Counted from the stretch's first letter, positions 16,049 to 25,501 are shown. The stretch: DNA of 64,000 nt from Ureibacillus xyleni (GCF_900217795.1 NZ_OBMQ01000006.1:62001-126000); one strand, 5' to 3'. Notes: generated by a model from the letters alone, not told the origin. Made by a program: numbers and translations.

Positions 16049-18212
16049 ACGTTCTCGCTGGGTAACCCTCGTTGTTTGGATTTTATTAGTCGGAATTTTA
16101 TCGATGTCATTTCCACAAATAAATAGTGTTGAAAATTTTAGTGGCAGTGACCTACCTGAAGATGTAATGAGTGAACAGGCGAATGCTATTTTAGAAGAAC
16201 AATTCCCATCAGATTCAGGGATACCATTACTAATGGTTTGGTATAAAGAAGCTGGGCTAGAAATTGGTGACATACAAGGCATTCAGAAGGTTTATAAAGA
16301 GTTAGCAAGTGATCCTTTAGAAGGACAAACGACACTTCCGCCATTTGGTGATCTCCCACCTGAAGCACTTTTAACCAATGTTTCTGAAAATGGCGCTTCA
16401 ATCGTAACACCAGTATTCTTTGATGAAACATTAGATTCAGAAGTTATCAAAGAAAACCTCGCAAAAATTAAAGATATTACTGATGAGGCAATTGGTGAAA
16501 ATCCATATAATACAAATTTAGAAGATGATGTTTTGCATGCTCGTTTTTCAGGTCCAGCAGGGATTTCTGTTGATGCAACAGATTTATTTATGCAAGCGGA
16601 CGTTAAACTGTTAATTGCTACAGTCATTTTAATTTTAGTATTGTTAATCGTCATTTACCGTTCGCCAATTTTAGCAATCACCCCAATTCTTGTAGTCGGT
16701 ATTGCATATGGCGCTATTAGTCCATTACTAGGATGGTTTGCTGAAATTGGTTGGATCAATAAAGATGCGCAGGCAGCATCAATTATGACCGTATTATTAT
16801 TTGGTGCAGGAACGGATTATTGTTTATTCTTAATTACGAGGTATCGAGACAAATTACAAGAAGTAGAGAATAAATATTTAGCGCTGAGCTTAGCAATGAA
16901 AGAATCAGGTGGGGCTATTTTAATGAGTGCGCTAACTGTTTTCATCGGCTTGGCTACATTAGGTTTAGCAAACTTTGGAGCATTTGAACGTTTTGCAGTG
17001 CCATTTAGTTTTGCTATTCTTGTAATGGGAATTGCAGCGTTAACTGTCTTACCTGCAATATTAGCTCTTATGGGTCGTGTAGCATTCTTCCCGTTTGTGC
17101 CACGTACGGAAGAAATGGAACGTAAAAGGGCACAGGAGAAAAATAAACCATATAAAGAACCGAAGCCAAAGCATCCAATCATGTCAAAAATCGGTGAATT
17201 CGTAACGGAAAAACCATGGTTGGTTATTATCGTGACGATGGTGGTTCTTGGAGGGTTAGCTTTAACTTCTACACAAATTAAATACAATTATGATTTATTA
17301 TCTTCATTCCCAGAAGATATGCCTTCTAGAGAAGGGTTTGAAATTATTGCAGAAAACTTCTCCCCGGGTGAACTAGCACCAGTGCAAATTCTTGTGGATA
17401 CAAAAGGTGAAGATATTAATTTAACGAAACAAATTGAGTCTCTTTCATATATTGATTTAGTCCATGAACCTGTAACAAGTGAAAGAGACTCAAACATTCA
17501 ACTTTATGAAGCAGATTTAAATGTGAATCCTTATTCCAATGAGGCAATGGATTGGATCCCTATATTAAAAGAGGATATGAAAACAATGCTTTCTGGGGCA
17601 GGTGTTGACGATGCAGATGAAAGTTATTGGATTGGTGGGGAAACAAGTTCACAAGTAGATAAAAAGGCTGTTCAGGAACGAGATGAATCGATAATCCAAC
17701 CCGTAATGGTAGTTATTATTGCGATTTTATTACTTGTTTACTTGCGCTCGATACCAGCTACAATCTACTTAGTTGGAACGGTTCTAATTTCATTCTTTGC
17801 AGCATTAGGATTAGGATGGTTAGTGTTAACTACATTCTTTGGAGCAGAGTCTATAGCAAGTGCTCTACCTCTGTATTCCTTTGTCTTCCTAATAGCACTT
17901 GGGGAAGACTATAACATCTTTATGATTTCGGAAGTGTGGAATAATCGAAAAACACAAAGCTTAAAAGATGCAGTTAAAAATGGGGTAACACAAACTGGCT
18001 CAGTAATTACGTCAGCCGGGTTAATTTTAGCAGGAACCTTTGCCGTATTAGCCACATTACCAATTCAACTACTCGTACAATTTGGTGTTATTACGGCAAT
18101 TGGAGTATTAATTGATACATTTATCGTACGTCCATTATTAGTTCCGGCTATAACGGTCGTATTAGGTCGCTTTGCATTCTGGCCAGGAAAGTTGTTTAAG
18201 AAAGAAGATTAA
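16002..18212 (+). CDS. MmpL/YdfJ-type RND-superfamily exporter
   Basis: 736 aa, a typical Gram-positive MMPL protein. It has two repeats of one helix, an extracytoplasmic domain and five more helices. Proton-relay-type motifs LFGAGTDYCLFLITRYRD and ALGEDYNIFMISEVWN lie in equivalent helices of each half. Members export lipids or drugs driven by proton flow. I chose TTG 16002 behind GAGAAGGGG; the frame extends upstream to 15960 but without a site. No regulator gene is adjacent; the leader hairpin and leader ORF suggest control by attenuation. Confidence 0.88.
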   Translation: MSKHLMEKLGNLVGNKRSRWVTLVVWILLVGILSMSFPQINSVENFSGSDLPEDVMSEQANAILEEQFPSDSGIPLLMVWYKEAGLEIGDIQGIQKVYKELASDPLEGQTTLPPFGDLPPEALLTNVSENGASIVTPVFFDETLDSEVIKENLAKIKDITDEAIGENPYNTNLEDDVLHARFSGPAGISVDATDLFMQADVKLLIATVILILVLLIVIYRSPILAITPILVVGIAYGAISPLLGWFAEIGWINKDAQAASIMTVLLFGAGTDYCLFLITRYRDKLQEVENKYLALSLAMKESGGAILMSALTVFIGLATLGLANFGAFERFAVPFSFAILVMGIAALTVLPAILALMGRVAFFPFVPRTEEMERKRAQEKNKPYKEPKPKHPIMSKIGEFVTEKPWLVIIVTMVVLGGLALTSTQIKYNYDLLSSFPEDMPSREGFEIIAENFSPGELAPVQILVDTKGEDINLTKQIESLSYIDLVHEPVTSERDSNIQLYEADLNVNPYSNEAMDWIPILKEDMKTMLSGAGVDDADESYWIGGETSSQVDKKAVQERDESIIQPVMVVIIAILLLVYLRSIPATIYLVGTVLISFFAALGLGWLVLTTFFGAESIASALPLYSFVFLIALGEDYNIFMISEVWNNRKTQSLKDAVKNGVTQTGSVITSAGLILAGTFAVLATLPIQLLVQFGVITAIGVLIDTFIVRPLLVPAITVVLGRFAFWPGKLFKKED

Positions 18213-18220
18213 AGTAAATG

Positions 18221-18262
18221 AGCTTATTCATATCCTTAGGGTGTTGAATAAGCTTTTACTTT
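18221..18262 (+). terminator. Terminator after the exporter gene
   Basis: A perfect 10-bp stem AGCTTATTCA/TGAATAAGCT with a 14-nt loop and a moderately T-rich tail. Confidence 0.65.
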
Positions 18263-18272
18263 TAAGAAAAGG

Positions 18273-18413
18273 ATGTATAAAGATAAGCAAATTAACGATA
18301 ACTGAACTGAAAAAGAATTAAAACAACTTGACCAAAAACAACTGATTGGACTAATTACCGATCTTTATAAACTGAATGATGATGTAATACAATTCAATAG
18401 AGTGGACAATTGA
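18273..18413 (+). pseudogene. Short gene remnant with in-frame stop
   Basis: One frame reads MYKDKQINDN, stop, then TEKELKQLDQKQLIGLITDLYKLNDDV up to another stop at 18411. The second part resembles the start of proteins with the ELxxLxxxxLIxLIxxLY pattern, but the rest of such a gene is missing. The next gene begins 36 nt after it. Probably a decayed fragment. Confidence 0.4.
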
Positions 18414-18448
18414 TTAGGAAGAATAGTTCAATAAGTGAGGAGAAATTA

Positions 18449-18988
18449 ATGAAAATTATTGAAAAGGCAATCAATTTTGCAGCAAAAGCTCATGACGGAC
18501 AGATGAGAAAGTCGACAAATGTTCCATATATCACTCACCCGTTTGCAGTAGGTATGCTTTTACAACAATTGAACTGTTCAGAGGAAGTAATTGCTGCTGG
18601 AATTTTACATGACACAATAGAGGATACAGAGGCAACCTACGAACAACTAGTTCAGGAGTTTGGTGAAAAAATTGCTAACTTTGTACAAGCGGCATCAGAA
18701 CACGATAAAAGTCTCCCATGGGAAGAACGTAAACAACATACAATACATTCCCTCGCTAGCGCTTCTTTAGAGGAAATCCAAATCATCATAGCGGATAAAC
18801 TACATAATTTACGTTCTATTCGTGAGGAACTCGAAAGCCAAGGGGATGTCGTGTGGTCTAGATTTAATCGAGGAAAGGCACAACAACACTGGTATTACAG
18901 CAGTATTGTAAAAGCTGTTTTACACCGTAAAGAGGAATATCAATTAATTGAGCAACTAGAAGAAGAAGTCCAAGCAGTATTTGGATAA
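18449..18988 (+). CDS. HD-domain hydrolase related to the RelA/SpoT hydrolase (MESH1-like)
   Basis: 179 aa. The HD-type metal site is visible: AAKAHDGQMRKSTNVPYITHP, then ILHDTIEDT, then ADKLHNLRSIR, in the order found in (p)ppGpp hydrolases. There is no synthetase, TGS or ACT domain, so it is a stand-alone small hydrolase. A role in clearing (p)ppGpp is possible, but many relatives act on other nucleotides. ATG 18449 is preceded by GTGAGGAG. It is followed 14 nt later by the arylamine acetyltransferase gene, likely on one transcript. Confidence 0.85.
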   Translation: MKIIEKAINFAAKAHDGQMRKSTNVPYITHPFAVGMLLQQLNCSEEVIAAGILHDTIEDTEATYEQLVQEFGEKIANFVQAASEHDKSLPWEERKQHTIHSLASASLEEIQIIIADKLHNLRSIREELESQGDVVWSRFNRGKAQQHWYYSSIVKAVLHRKEEYQLIEQLEEEVQAVFG

Positions 18989-19002
18989 AGGAGGGATTTC
19001 TA

Positions 19003-19779
19003 ATGGATGATCTAAATTCATTATTTCGCAAAAGAATTGGCATTTCTGCAAATGAGGAAATTACATTTGAAACTTTAAATTACATTCTTGAACAAACGGC
19101 GCAAAACATCCCTTTTGAAAACTTATGTATCATTAATAACAAAACGAATGACATCACAAGAGAGAACATGACTAATAAGATTCTAGTAAAAAATGAAGGC
19201 GGACTTTGTTATGAGTTAAACTCTATTCTGTATTTCTTTTTAATCGAAAATGGTTTGAATGCACACTTGGTAAGGGGAGTTGTCTACGATAATGTTCATC
19301 ATGAGTATGTAGCCCTTGGAAGAACTCATGTAACGATTCTTTTAACACACGAAAAACAAACATTCCTAGTCGATACCGGCTTTGGAGGGAATTTGCCATT
19401 AAAACCTGTGCCTCTATCCGGGGAAACGGTAACTTCTAATAATGGGAAATTTCGAATCAAAAAAGTAGATAGTGAACACGGGGACTATTGTTTGGAAATG
19501 AAATTGAAACATAAGGATACAGATTGGAAAATAGGATATGCCTTTGATTCTAGGGAGCTGATAAATGATGTATCTCAGTTTAATGAAATTCAAACGATTA
19601 TCGCAGAGCACCCAAAATCGTCTTTTAACAAAAATCCTTTAATTACACGGCTTACTCCAGATGGAAATATCACCTTAACGAATTCTTCATTTACAGAGTG
19701 GCATAATGGAACCCTGACAAAAGTGGAAATTGATGATCCCGCTTTTAAAGATTTATTGAAAAAGCATTTTGGTTTATAG
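19003..19779 (+). CDS. Arylamine N-acetyltransferase
   Basis: 258 aa, the usual NAT length. The catalytic triad is visible: Cys in EGGLCYELN (about residue 68), His in THVTILL (about 108) and Asp in VDTGFGG (about 123). It transfers acetyl from acetyl-CoA to arylamines and hydrazines in the cytoplasm, a detoxification reaction. AAAGGAGGG precedes ATG. It sits at the end of a two-gene unit with the HD hydrolase and stops at a bidirectional terminator. Confidence 0.9.
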   Translation: MDDLNSLFRKRIGISANEEITFETLNYILEQTAQNIPFENLCIINNKTNDITRENMTNKILVKNEGGLCYELNSILYFFLIENGLNAHLVRGVVYDNVHHEYVALGRTHVTILLTHEKQTFLVDTGFGGNLPLKPVPLSGETVTSNNGKFRIKKVDSEHGDYCLEMKLKHKDTDWKIGYAFDSRELINDVSQFNEIQTIIAEHPKSSFNKNPLITRLTPDGNITLTNSSFTEWHNGTLTKVEIDDPAFKDLLKKHFGL

Positions 19780-19811
19780 AAAAGAGTAGCATGAAACTAC
19801 TCTTTTATTTT
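19780..19811. terminator. Bidirectional terminator between convergent genes
   Basis: Stem AAAAGAGTAG/CTACTCTTTT with a short loop. It closes both the acetyltransferase gene and the LysE-type gene. Confidence 0.8.
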
Positions 19812-20428
19812 TGGCTAAAAGCAATTTTTAACCCGATAACAGTAAACAGACATCCTTGAATAATATTAATTTTTTTAGACAATGTAGTACTTTTGCGTAG
19901 GTAATTACCAACCTGTCCAGCAAAGATACTGATGAATGTGAATATGACCAAAGTTTGCACTAAAAATAAAATTCCATAGACAAGCATTTGAAAGGATACA
20001 TTACCATTTTCATAGTTAATAAATTGCGGGAAAAATGCTAGAAAAAACAAAGAAACTTTTGGGTTTAGTAGATTCATAATAACGCCTTTTTTGTATAGAG
20101 ATTTGTAATCTAAAAGATCTTCGCTATTAAGGCTAAAACTTGAACTCTTTTCTCTAAAGGACTTAAATGCTAGGTATAACAAGTATGCTGCTCCAACATA
20201 TTTAACGACTGTAAAGGCAAAAGCTGATTGATAAATAATGGCTGTAATTCCGATTGTGGCAGCTGTAATATGCCCTAATAATCCTGTACAAAGACCCAAT
20301 GTAGTATAAATACCTGCGCTCTTTCCTTTAGCAATACTTTGCGCCAAGGTAAACAAGTTATCTGGGCCCGGCATGATAGTAAGAACGATTGCTGCACCTA
20401 AAAAAGATAAAATTGTTAGAAAATCCAC
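19805..20428 (-). CDS. LysE/RhtB-family exporter
   Basis: 207 aa with about six membrane helices. The N-terminal IMPGPDNLFTLAQSIAKGKSAG and the middle NLLNPKVSLFFLAFFPQF are signatures of the family, which exports amino acids or related small molecules. The start is GTG 20428 with AGGAGG. It lies 11 nt behind the TrmB-type regulator gene on the same strand, so the two form an operon and the regulator probably controls it. The substrate is unknown. Confidence 0.88.
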   Translation of the reverse strand: MDFLTILSFLGAAIVLTIMPGPDNLFTLAQSIAKGKSAGIYTTLGLCTGLLGHITAATIGITAIIYQSAFAFTVVKYVGAAYLLYLAFKSFREKSSSFSLNSEDLLDYKSLYKKGVIMNLLNPKVSLFFLAFFPQFINYENGNVSFQMLVYGILFLVQTLVIFTFISIFAGQVGNYLRKSTTLSKKINIIQGCLFTVIGLKIAFSQK

Positions 20429-20439
20429 AGTTAGTCCTC

Positions 20440-21222
20440 CTATTTTTCAAAAAACTTTTCTCTTTCTATTGCAATCCATCGATCTAAATCTTCATTACTA
20501 CCTTTTACAATCCGATTAACTAACACATCATGCCATATATAATCTTCAAGTAAATAAATATGAACGGGATCATTTGTGTAAAAGGCTAAGTTTCGTGCTT
20601 CTAAAGAAGGTCCATAAATCATTTCTTGTGCATCAATTGATAAAATAAACCAATGTTCACTAGTTAGAGCTTCTGTAAATTGAGTTGGGCGATGGGTTTC
20701 TATAGTGCTAACCGGGTTATTCACATGAATTGTGAGTCCTTTGATATCAATATGTTTCGCCGCTTCTTCTAAATCTTCTTTCAATACATCATACATATCA
20801 TCCCACATGGAGATAATAATTCGCTTTTTTGCTTTCTTTAATAAGGTTTGGCAATAGCTTATGATCATTTCAGGGTCTTTCAATGTCATAACCCGGTTTG
20901 TTGAGAGATTTTCAATTTTTTCTACCTCTTTTAAGGAAACACTAATGTCTTGAAAATTTTGAATCCAACTTGATTGAACTTTTTGTAAAAAAACGTCTAC
21001 AGGTAGGGGGGAGTACTGAATTGATTCATCAATTTCTTCCTTAATCACGATTCCTTTTTCTACGAGAACATCTAATATTTCATAAATGCGGGAACGAGGT
21101 ACTCCTGAATCTTTACTCACTTGATAAGCTGTTACCGTCCCTTGCTTTACAAGCGAGATATATGCCTTTGCTTCATATTCATTAAAATTCATATTTTTTA
21201 ATTGTTGTATTAAATTCTTCAC
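20440..21222 (-). CDS. TrmB-family transcriptional regulator
   Basis: 260 aa. An N-terminal winged helix (GTVTAYQVSKDSGVPRSRIY at about residues 29-48) is followed by a PLD-like sensor domain ending in DYIWHDVLVNRIV, the TrmB layout. I chose GTG 21222, with GGAGGG at the right distance; the frame stays open to 21669 only because it runs antisense to the next gene. It heads an operon with the LysE-type exporter and is divergent from a TSUP transporter, with a perfect dyad between them. Confidence 0.85.
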   Translation of the reverse strand: MKNLIQQLKNMNFNEYEAKAYISLVKQGTVTAYQVSKDSGVPRSRIYEILDVLVEKGIVIKEEIDESIQYSPLPVDVFLQKVQSSWIQNFQDISVSLKEVEKIENLSTNRVMTLKDPEMIISYCQTLLKKAKKRIIISMWDDMYDVLKEDLEEAAKHIDIKGLTIHVNNPVSTIETHRPTQFTEALTSEHWFILSIDAQEMIYGPSLEARNLAFYTNDPVHIYLLEDYIWHDVLVNRIVKGSNEDLDRWIAIEREKFFEK

Positions 21223-21300
21223 TCCAAATCCCTCCAGAACGAATTTATTAATCCTATCATACCAAAAATTAATAGAACTATTTACAAAAAGCGAAAATTT

Positions 21301-21322
21301 AGTTACTATTCGAGTAGTAACT
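21301..21322. promoter_or_regulatory. Perfect dyad between the TrmB-type and TSUP genes
   Basis: AGTTACTA-N6-TAGTAACT, 8-bp perfect arms, directly upstream of the TSUP ribosome binding site (AGAGGGAG). Probable operator of the divergent TrmB regulator; binding is not shown. Confidence 0.55.
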
Positions 21323-21337
21323 AGAGGGAGTGGTCCT

Positions 21338-22117
21338 ATGTTAGGAGATTTAGATATCTCAATCGTCATGATCTTAATTGTTTTTGGATTTTTAGGAGCA
21401 TTTATTAATTCAATCGTTGGTGGTGGAGGATTGATTACATTACCTGCACTCTTATTTGCTGGACTACCACCTGCAACAGCTATCGCCACGAATAAGCTTG
21501 CAGCAACATTAGGAAATTTAACGAGTATGTTGACATTTTTACGCGCTGGAAAAATTGACTTTAAATTAATAGGACCAATTGTGCCGCTCGTATTTATTGG
21601 TTCAATGCTTGGGGCATTCACTGTAAATTTTATTTCACCTGATTTACTTAAGCCGCTTATTTTCATCATGTTAGTCGTTGTTTTAATTTACACAATCATG
21701 AAGAAAGATTGGGGCAGTATTGAAAAACGACGAGAAATGACAAAGAAAAGCAAAGCGATTTTTCTGGGTGCGCTAATTGCAATTGGCTTTTATGACGGTT
21801 TTTTAGGACCTGGTACAGGCTCATTTATAATTTTTGTTTTTATCATAATGGGATTTGATTTTATACAAGCCTCAGGAAATGCTAAGTTGCTTAATTTCAC
21901 AAGTAATTTCGCAGCACTAATTATGTTTTTGTTTCTTGATGCAGTGAATTATTCTTATGGCTTGATTATGGGGATATCGATGGTTATGGGGGCATTTGCC
22001 GGAGCGAAATTTGCATTAGGACGTGGAACGAAATACGTTCGCTATATCTTTATTTTTGTAACATCTCTTCTTATTATAAAAAATGGTTATGATTTTATAA
22101 TGGAGAAAATTTATTAA
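21338..22117 (+). CDS. TSUP-family (TauE/SafE) anion exporter
   Basis: 259 aa, eight or nine membrane helices in two halves. Each half carries the TSUP signature: GFLGAFINSIVGGGGLITLPAL near residue 15 and FYDGFLGPGTGSFIIF near 155. Family members move sulfite, sulfoacetate or other sulfur-containing anions. It is divergently transcribed from the TrmB-LysE unit, sharing a regulatory region with a perfect dyad. A terminator follows. Confidence 0.88.
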   Translation: MLGDLDISIVMILIVFGFLGAFINSIVGGGGLITLPALLFAGLPPATAIATNKLAATLGNLTSMLTFLRAGKIDFKLIGPIVPLVFIGSMLGAFTVNFISPDLLKPLIFIMLVVVLIYTIMKKDWGSIEKRREMTKKSKAIFLGALIAIGFYDGFLGPGTGSFIIFVFIIMGFDFIQASGNAKLLNFTSNFAALIMFLFLDAVNYSYGLIMGISMVMGAFAGAKFALGRGTKYVRYIFIFVTSLLIIKNGYDFIMEKIY

Positions 22118-22132
22118 TATACGAACTTTAGG

Positions 22133-22167
22133 GCGCTTATCAGTAGAAATGATAAGTGCTCGTTTTT
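22133..22167 (+). terminator. Terminator after the TSUP gene
   Basis: Stem GCGCTTATCA/TGATAAGTGC with a 7-nt loop, followed by a T-rich tail. Confidence 0.75.
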
Positions 22168-22224
22168 ATATCTTACAGTGTTTAGTCTCATAATAAGGGA
22201 AAATAACCTACAGGAGGCAGTAGT

Positions 22225-22986
22225 TTGTTTAGAAAAGTAATATTATGTCTGGTGTGTGCATTGGTTTTACCTCCAATGCTTTTCCTAAGGGCTGATGTTA
22301 CGCACAAACTTAACATTGGTGAAGTGAATTCAATTCAAGTAAAACGTTTAGTAGGGGAATCCCGGACATTTCAAATAAATGATGGTTATGAAGAGATAAT
22401 AATTAATAAAGTAATTAATTGGATTAACACATCAATTGCTACCAATGGAAGGGAAATTAGAGCATATAAATCCCCTGTGAAACTGTTTATAACAATGAAA
22501 AATGGGGATATAGCACAAATTGAACCGTTATTTAGATGCGATACTAATAATGGTAAAACAGAATGTGCAATAGTTGATGGGCAGGTTTTATATACTCAAA
22601 GTAACTTGAAAATTCCACTAATGTCACAAGATTTGTATGATTGGCTCTTAGTCGGATGGAAATATGAAAGTTATGGAGCATCTAAAGAAGAGTTACTTTC
22701 TGAGACATTGTATTTCCGGTATTATACTCATCTTGACGAGAAATACGCAGATTTTATAATGTGTCCTAAAATCGAAAGTATTGAAAGAATAGAAGGTGCA
22801 CTTCGAAGTCATATAATTCAAGCCAGTGCATTAAATTATGGAGCACATCACGGTAATGTTCTCTATGATCGGATTCGATTTACAATATCTGATACCCAAG
22901 AAAACGGTATTAAAATAACAAATGTTTCTATAGAAAAAGGCATTTCAGAAATGGAAAGTCTTATTCAATGTAGAAGGGAAAATTAA
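22225..22986 (+). CDS. Secreted or membrane-anchored protein of unknown function
   Basis: 253 aa. The start is TTG 22225 with AGGAGG. The N-terminus VILCLVCALVLPPMLFL is a signal peptide or anchor; the rest is a soluble domain with three Cys residues in the middle (RCDTNNGKTEC..MCP) and one near the end. I recognise no family. It stands alone between a terminator and a Noc-type site. An extracytoplasmic location is the only firm inference. Confidence 0.7.
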   Translation: MFRKVILCLVCALVLPPMLFLRADVTHKLNIGEVNSIQVKRLVGESRTFQINDGYEEIIINKVINWINTSIATNGREIRAYKSPVKLFITMKNGDIAQIEPLFRCDTNNGKTECAIVDGQVLYTQSNLKIPLMSQDLYDWLLVGWKYESYGASKEELLSETLYFRYYTHLDEKYADFIMCPKIESIERIEGALRSHIIQASALNYGAHHGNVLYDRIRFTISDTQENGIKITNVSIEKGISEMESLIQCRREN

Positions 22987-23028
22987 CACATTTACAAATT
23001 TCGATATCTTCACTAGAAATATAGAAGT

Positions 23029-23042
23029 ATTTCCCGAGAAAT
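23029..23042. promoter_or_regulatory. Noc-binding site (NBS), one mismatch
   Basis: ATTTCCCGAGAAAT differs at one central base from the B. subtilis Noc consensus ATTTCCCGGGAAAT. It lies in the intergenic region before the lipoprotein gene. The identical 14-mer recurs at 38260. Confidence 0.7.
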
Positions 23043-23147
23043 GTTTTATTTTGCGATAAATATCGAAAATCATTTTACAAAAATTGAGTACCACACCTTA
23101 TTGGACTATGGTAGAATCTTCTAGATAATTCGTAAGAGGAGATAAAT

Positions 23148-24149
23148 ATGAAAGCTAAAGTATTCATAATGATTATGCTTTTTGTACTGTTTTTGGTAGG
23201 GTGTGATTCAGAAGAGGAAGTCGATCGGAAAGTACAAGATCATATAATGGAAACGTATGGATTTGAAGTTGACATAACTTACCGAGAGTCACTTAATGAA
23301 GGCAATATGGGGGATCGCATTTACCAAGTACAACGCAAAGATGACCCGAAAGTAGAGTTTACAGTGGACCTAATGGGGATGTGGGAAACAAAAATAGCAG
23401 GAGATAACTATGAAATTCAAGAGGAAGCCTTCTTTATCGGGGAAAAGTTCGTAAAAAAATATGAAAACGAATTATCTAAATTAAAAATTTCAAATGTAGT
23501 TTTTAGGAAAAGTAGTGGCCTGTATATTGAAACAAGTTACAATTCTACAATCTCCAACTTTAAAGAAGAAACATTACAACCTTTGATGGAGTTTATAAAC
23601 TTATTGAATAGTTATAAGGAGTCGGAAAAATTTGAGGATAATTATGCCGAGCTAGATATTAACTATTCTAATGATAAATCAGTTCAATTAACTCAAATTC
23701 ACGAAATTAAAACATTGGGACAATTAAAAGAACAACTTTATCAAGATTTGGATATATCAAATGAATCATTAAAAGCAAAAGATGAAGAGTTATTTATTGA
23801 ATTAGAAAATGACCTAAGAAAGTTAGGCTATCAATATGAATATGGATTAAACAGTGATGATCCGAGATTTGAATCTTTTGGCTGTTTTCAAGAGTTCTAT
23901 GAAAATGGTGAATGTAATGAAGGATATCGGATGTATTTAAAAGGTGATAGTTTGGAAAAAGATAAAATTTTTGAATTGATTCAGTTTTTAAATAGCCACT
24001 CATCCCTTATTTTCCAAGATGTTATTATCTCAAATTCAAAGGATGAAAGAATTATATTTGAAGATATAAAATTAATTAAAAGTATGGCAGACATCGATAC
24101 TGTATACTCTGGTGTAAATGAATCGTTAGGAAAAACCATTTTAAACTAA
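23148..24149 (+). CDS. Lipoprotein of unknown function
   Basis: 333 aa. The signal peptide ends in the lipobox LVGC (Cys at about residue 19), so the protein is lipid-anchored outside the membrane. The mature part is acidic, rich in Glu, Asp and Lys, and contains short repeated beta-alpha-looking units; no domain recognised. An AAGAGGAG ribosome binding site precedes ATG. It is followed 10 nt later by a HEAT-like gene and then a Nudix gene, probably one transcript. Confidence 0.75.
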   Translation: MKAKVFIMIMLFVLFLVGCDSEEEVDRKVQDHIMETYGFEVDITYRESLNEGNMGDRIYQVQRKDDPKVEFTVDLMGMWETKIAGDNYEIQEEAFFIGEKFVKKYENELSKLKISNVVFRKSSGLYIETSYNSTISNFKEETLQPLMEFINLLNSYKESEKFEDNYAELDINYSNDKSVQLTQIHEIKTLGQLKEQLYQDLDISNESLKAKDEELFIELENDLRKLGYQYEYGLNSDDPRFESFGCFQEFYENGECNEGYRMYLKGDSLEKDKIFELIQFLNSHSSLIFQDVIISNSKDERIIFEDIKLIKSMADIDTVYSGVNESLGKTILN

Positions 24150-24159
24150 GGGGTTAGAT

Positions 24160-24786
24160 ATGACAATTGTAAACAGATTAGCCACACAATTAGATAGAAG
24201 AGATGAAGAGCCGAATATTGAGCTAGCACAAGAACTAGTAAGAGAAAATAATATTGAAGGCATACATGAAATTATTCACAATCTGACAAACAAAAACAAA
24301 AAGATTCAACAAGATTGTATCAAAGTGGCATATGAAATAGGGAATTTGAAACCGAAACTAATCTCTCAATATGCACCTACCTTTATCACATTATTAAAAA
24401 GCCCAAATAACCGGTTAGTTTGGGGTTCAATGCAAGCATTAGCAATAATCGCTAAAGAGGTGCCAGAGATTTTAATGGAACAAGTGCATTCCATAAAACT
24501 AGCAATAAAAAATGGTTCAGTTATCACTGTAGATAAAGGCGTTCTTACTTTGGCTTTACTAGCTTCTATAAATAAAGAAAACAATGAAAAAATCTTTCCG
24601 TTTTTAATGGATCACTTAAGGACATGTCGAACTAAGGAAATCCCACAGCATTCAGAAAGTATTATGATTGCGGTAACAGACTCTAACAAAGAAGAATTTC
24701 TAAACATATTACAAGAACGAGAACAATATTTAACAAAACCTCAACATAAGAGGGTAGCGGCTATAATAAAACAATTCACAACATAG
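24160..24786 (+). CDS. HEAT-repeat-like protein
   Basis: 208 aa, all-helical in appearance. Segments such as IQQDCIKVAYEIGNLKPKL and NNRLVWGSMQALAIIAKEVP have the spacing of HEAT repeats, with about four or five units. No catalytic motif and no signal peptide, so it probably acts as a cytoplasmic protein-binding scaffold. It lies between the lipoprotein and Nudix genes with 10-nt gaps. Confidence 0.7.
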   Translation: MTIVNRLATQLDRRDEEPNIELAQELVRENNIEGIHEIIHNLTNKNKKIQQDCIKVAYEIGNLKPKLISQYAPTFITLLKSPNNRLVWGSMQALAIIAKEVPEILMEQVHSIKLAIKNGSVITVDKGVLTLALLASINKENNEKIFPFLMDHLRTCRTKEIPQHSESIMIAVTDSNKEEFLNILQEREQYLTKPQHKRVAAIIKQFTT

Positions 24787-24796
24787 GAGTTACAAA

Positions 24797-25357
24797 ATGA
24801 ATTTGAGACAACAAATTGAACAGTACACACCATTTAACGCACAGGAAACGAAAGATCAACAAATGTTATTAAGATATATGGATACATTCGATAACTTATT
24901 AACTCGTGAAAATGAATTTGCACACTTCACTGCATCAGCATGGCTTGTAAATGACGATTTTTCCAAAGTATTAATGGTGTATCATAATATTTATCAATCA
25001 TGGTCTTGGGTTGGTGGGCATGCTGATGGAGATGCAGATTTACTTCAAGTTGCATTGAAAGAAGCAAAAGAAGAAACGGGATTATCTAAAATATCCCCTG
25101 TAAGCGAGGACATTTACTCGTTGGAAATTTTAGGTGTACCCGCTCATGAAAAAAAGGGGAAACATGTTGCAACACATATCCATTTAAATGTTACCTATTT
25201 ATTACAAGCGAGTGAAAATGAACCCATACAAATAAAGGCTGATGAAAATAGTGATATCAGATGGTTTGGACTAAATGATGCAATTGAAGCAAGTACTGAA
25301 CCAGAAATGAAAGTAGTTTACAGAAAACTAAATCACAAACTTAAGAATTTACTTTAA
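24797..25357 (+). CDS. Nudix hydrolase
   Basis: 186 aa. The Nudix box is at about residues 74-96, GHADGDADLLQVALKEAKEETGL. Against the consensus GX5EX7REUXEEXGU, the first Glu is Ala and the Arg is Lys, while the metal-binding EAKEE is kept. It should hydrolyse a nucleoside-diphosphate derivative; the substrate is unknown. It is the last gene of the lipoprotein/HEAT/Nudix run and ends at a terminator. Confidence 0.85.
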   Translation: MNLRQQIEQYTPFNAQETKDQQMLLRYMDTFDNLLTRENEFAHFTASAWLVNDDFSKVLMVYHNIYQSWSWVGGHADGDADLLQVALKEAKEETGLSKISPVSEDIYSLEILGVPAHEKKGKHVATHIHLNVTYLLQASENEPIQIKADENSDIRWFGLNDAIEASTEPEMKVVYRKLNHKLKNLL

Positions 25358-25361
25358 CGTG

Positions 25362-25388
25362 AGGTATCTAAATGGATACCTTTTTTTA
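25362..25388 (+). terminator. Terminator after the Nudix gene
   Basis: Stem AGGTATC/GATACCT with a short loop and seven T. Confidence 0.8.
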
Positions 25389-25461
25389 TTTCATACTTAA
25401 TACCCTTCACTTTTAAGGAAATTAGTCTATTATATGAATTAATAGAATTTTTACACAATTT

Positions 25462-25468
25462 TGTCGAA
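25462..25468. promoter_or_regulatory. Possible Spo0A box
   Basis: TGTCGAA within TTTTGTCGAATTT matches the 0A box (TGTCGAA) and its AT-rich flanks. It lies 34 nt before the gamma-glutamyltransferase-like start. A 7-bp match can be chance. Confidence 0.35.
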
Positions 25469-25501
25469 TTTCTATTATGTGAAAATAAAGGGGGATTACT
25501 C

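Noticed and set aside
20440-21669. 409-residue reading of the TrmB-type gene
   Set aside because: The first ~149 codons run antisense through the TSUP gene; the GTG at 21222 with GGAGGG gives the normal TrmB start.
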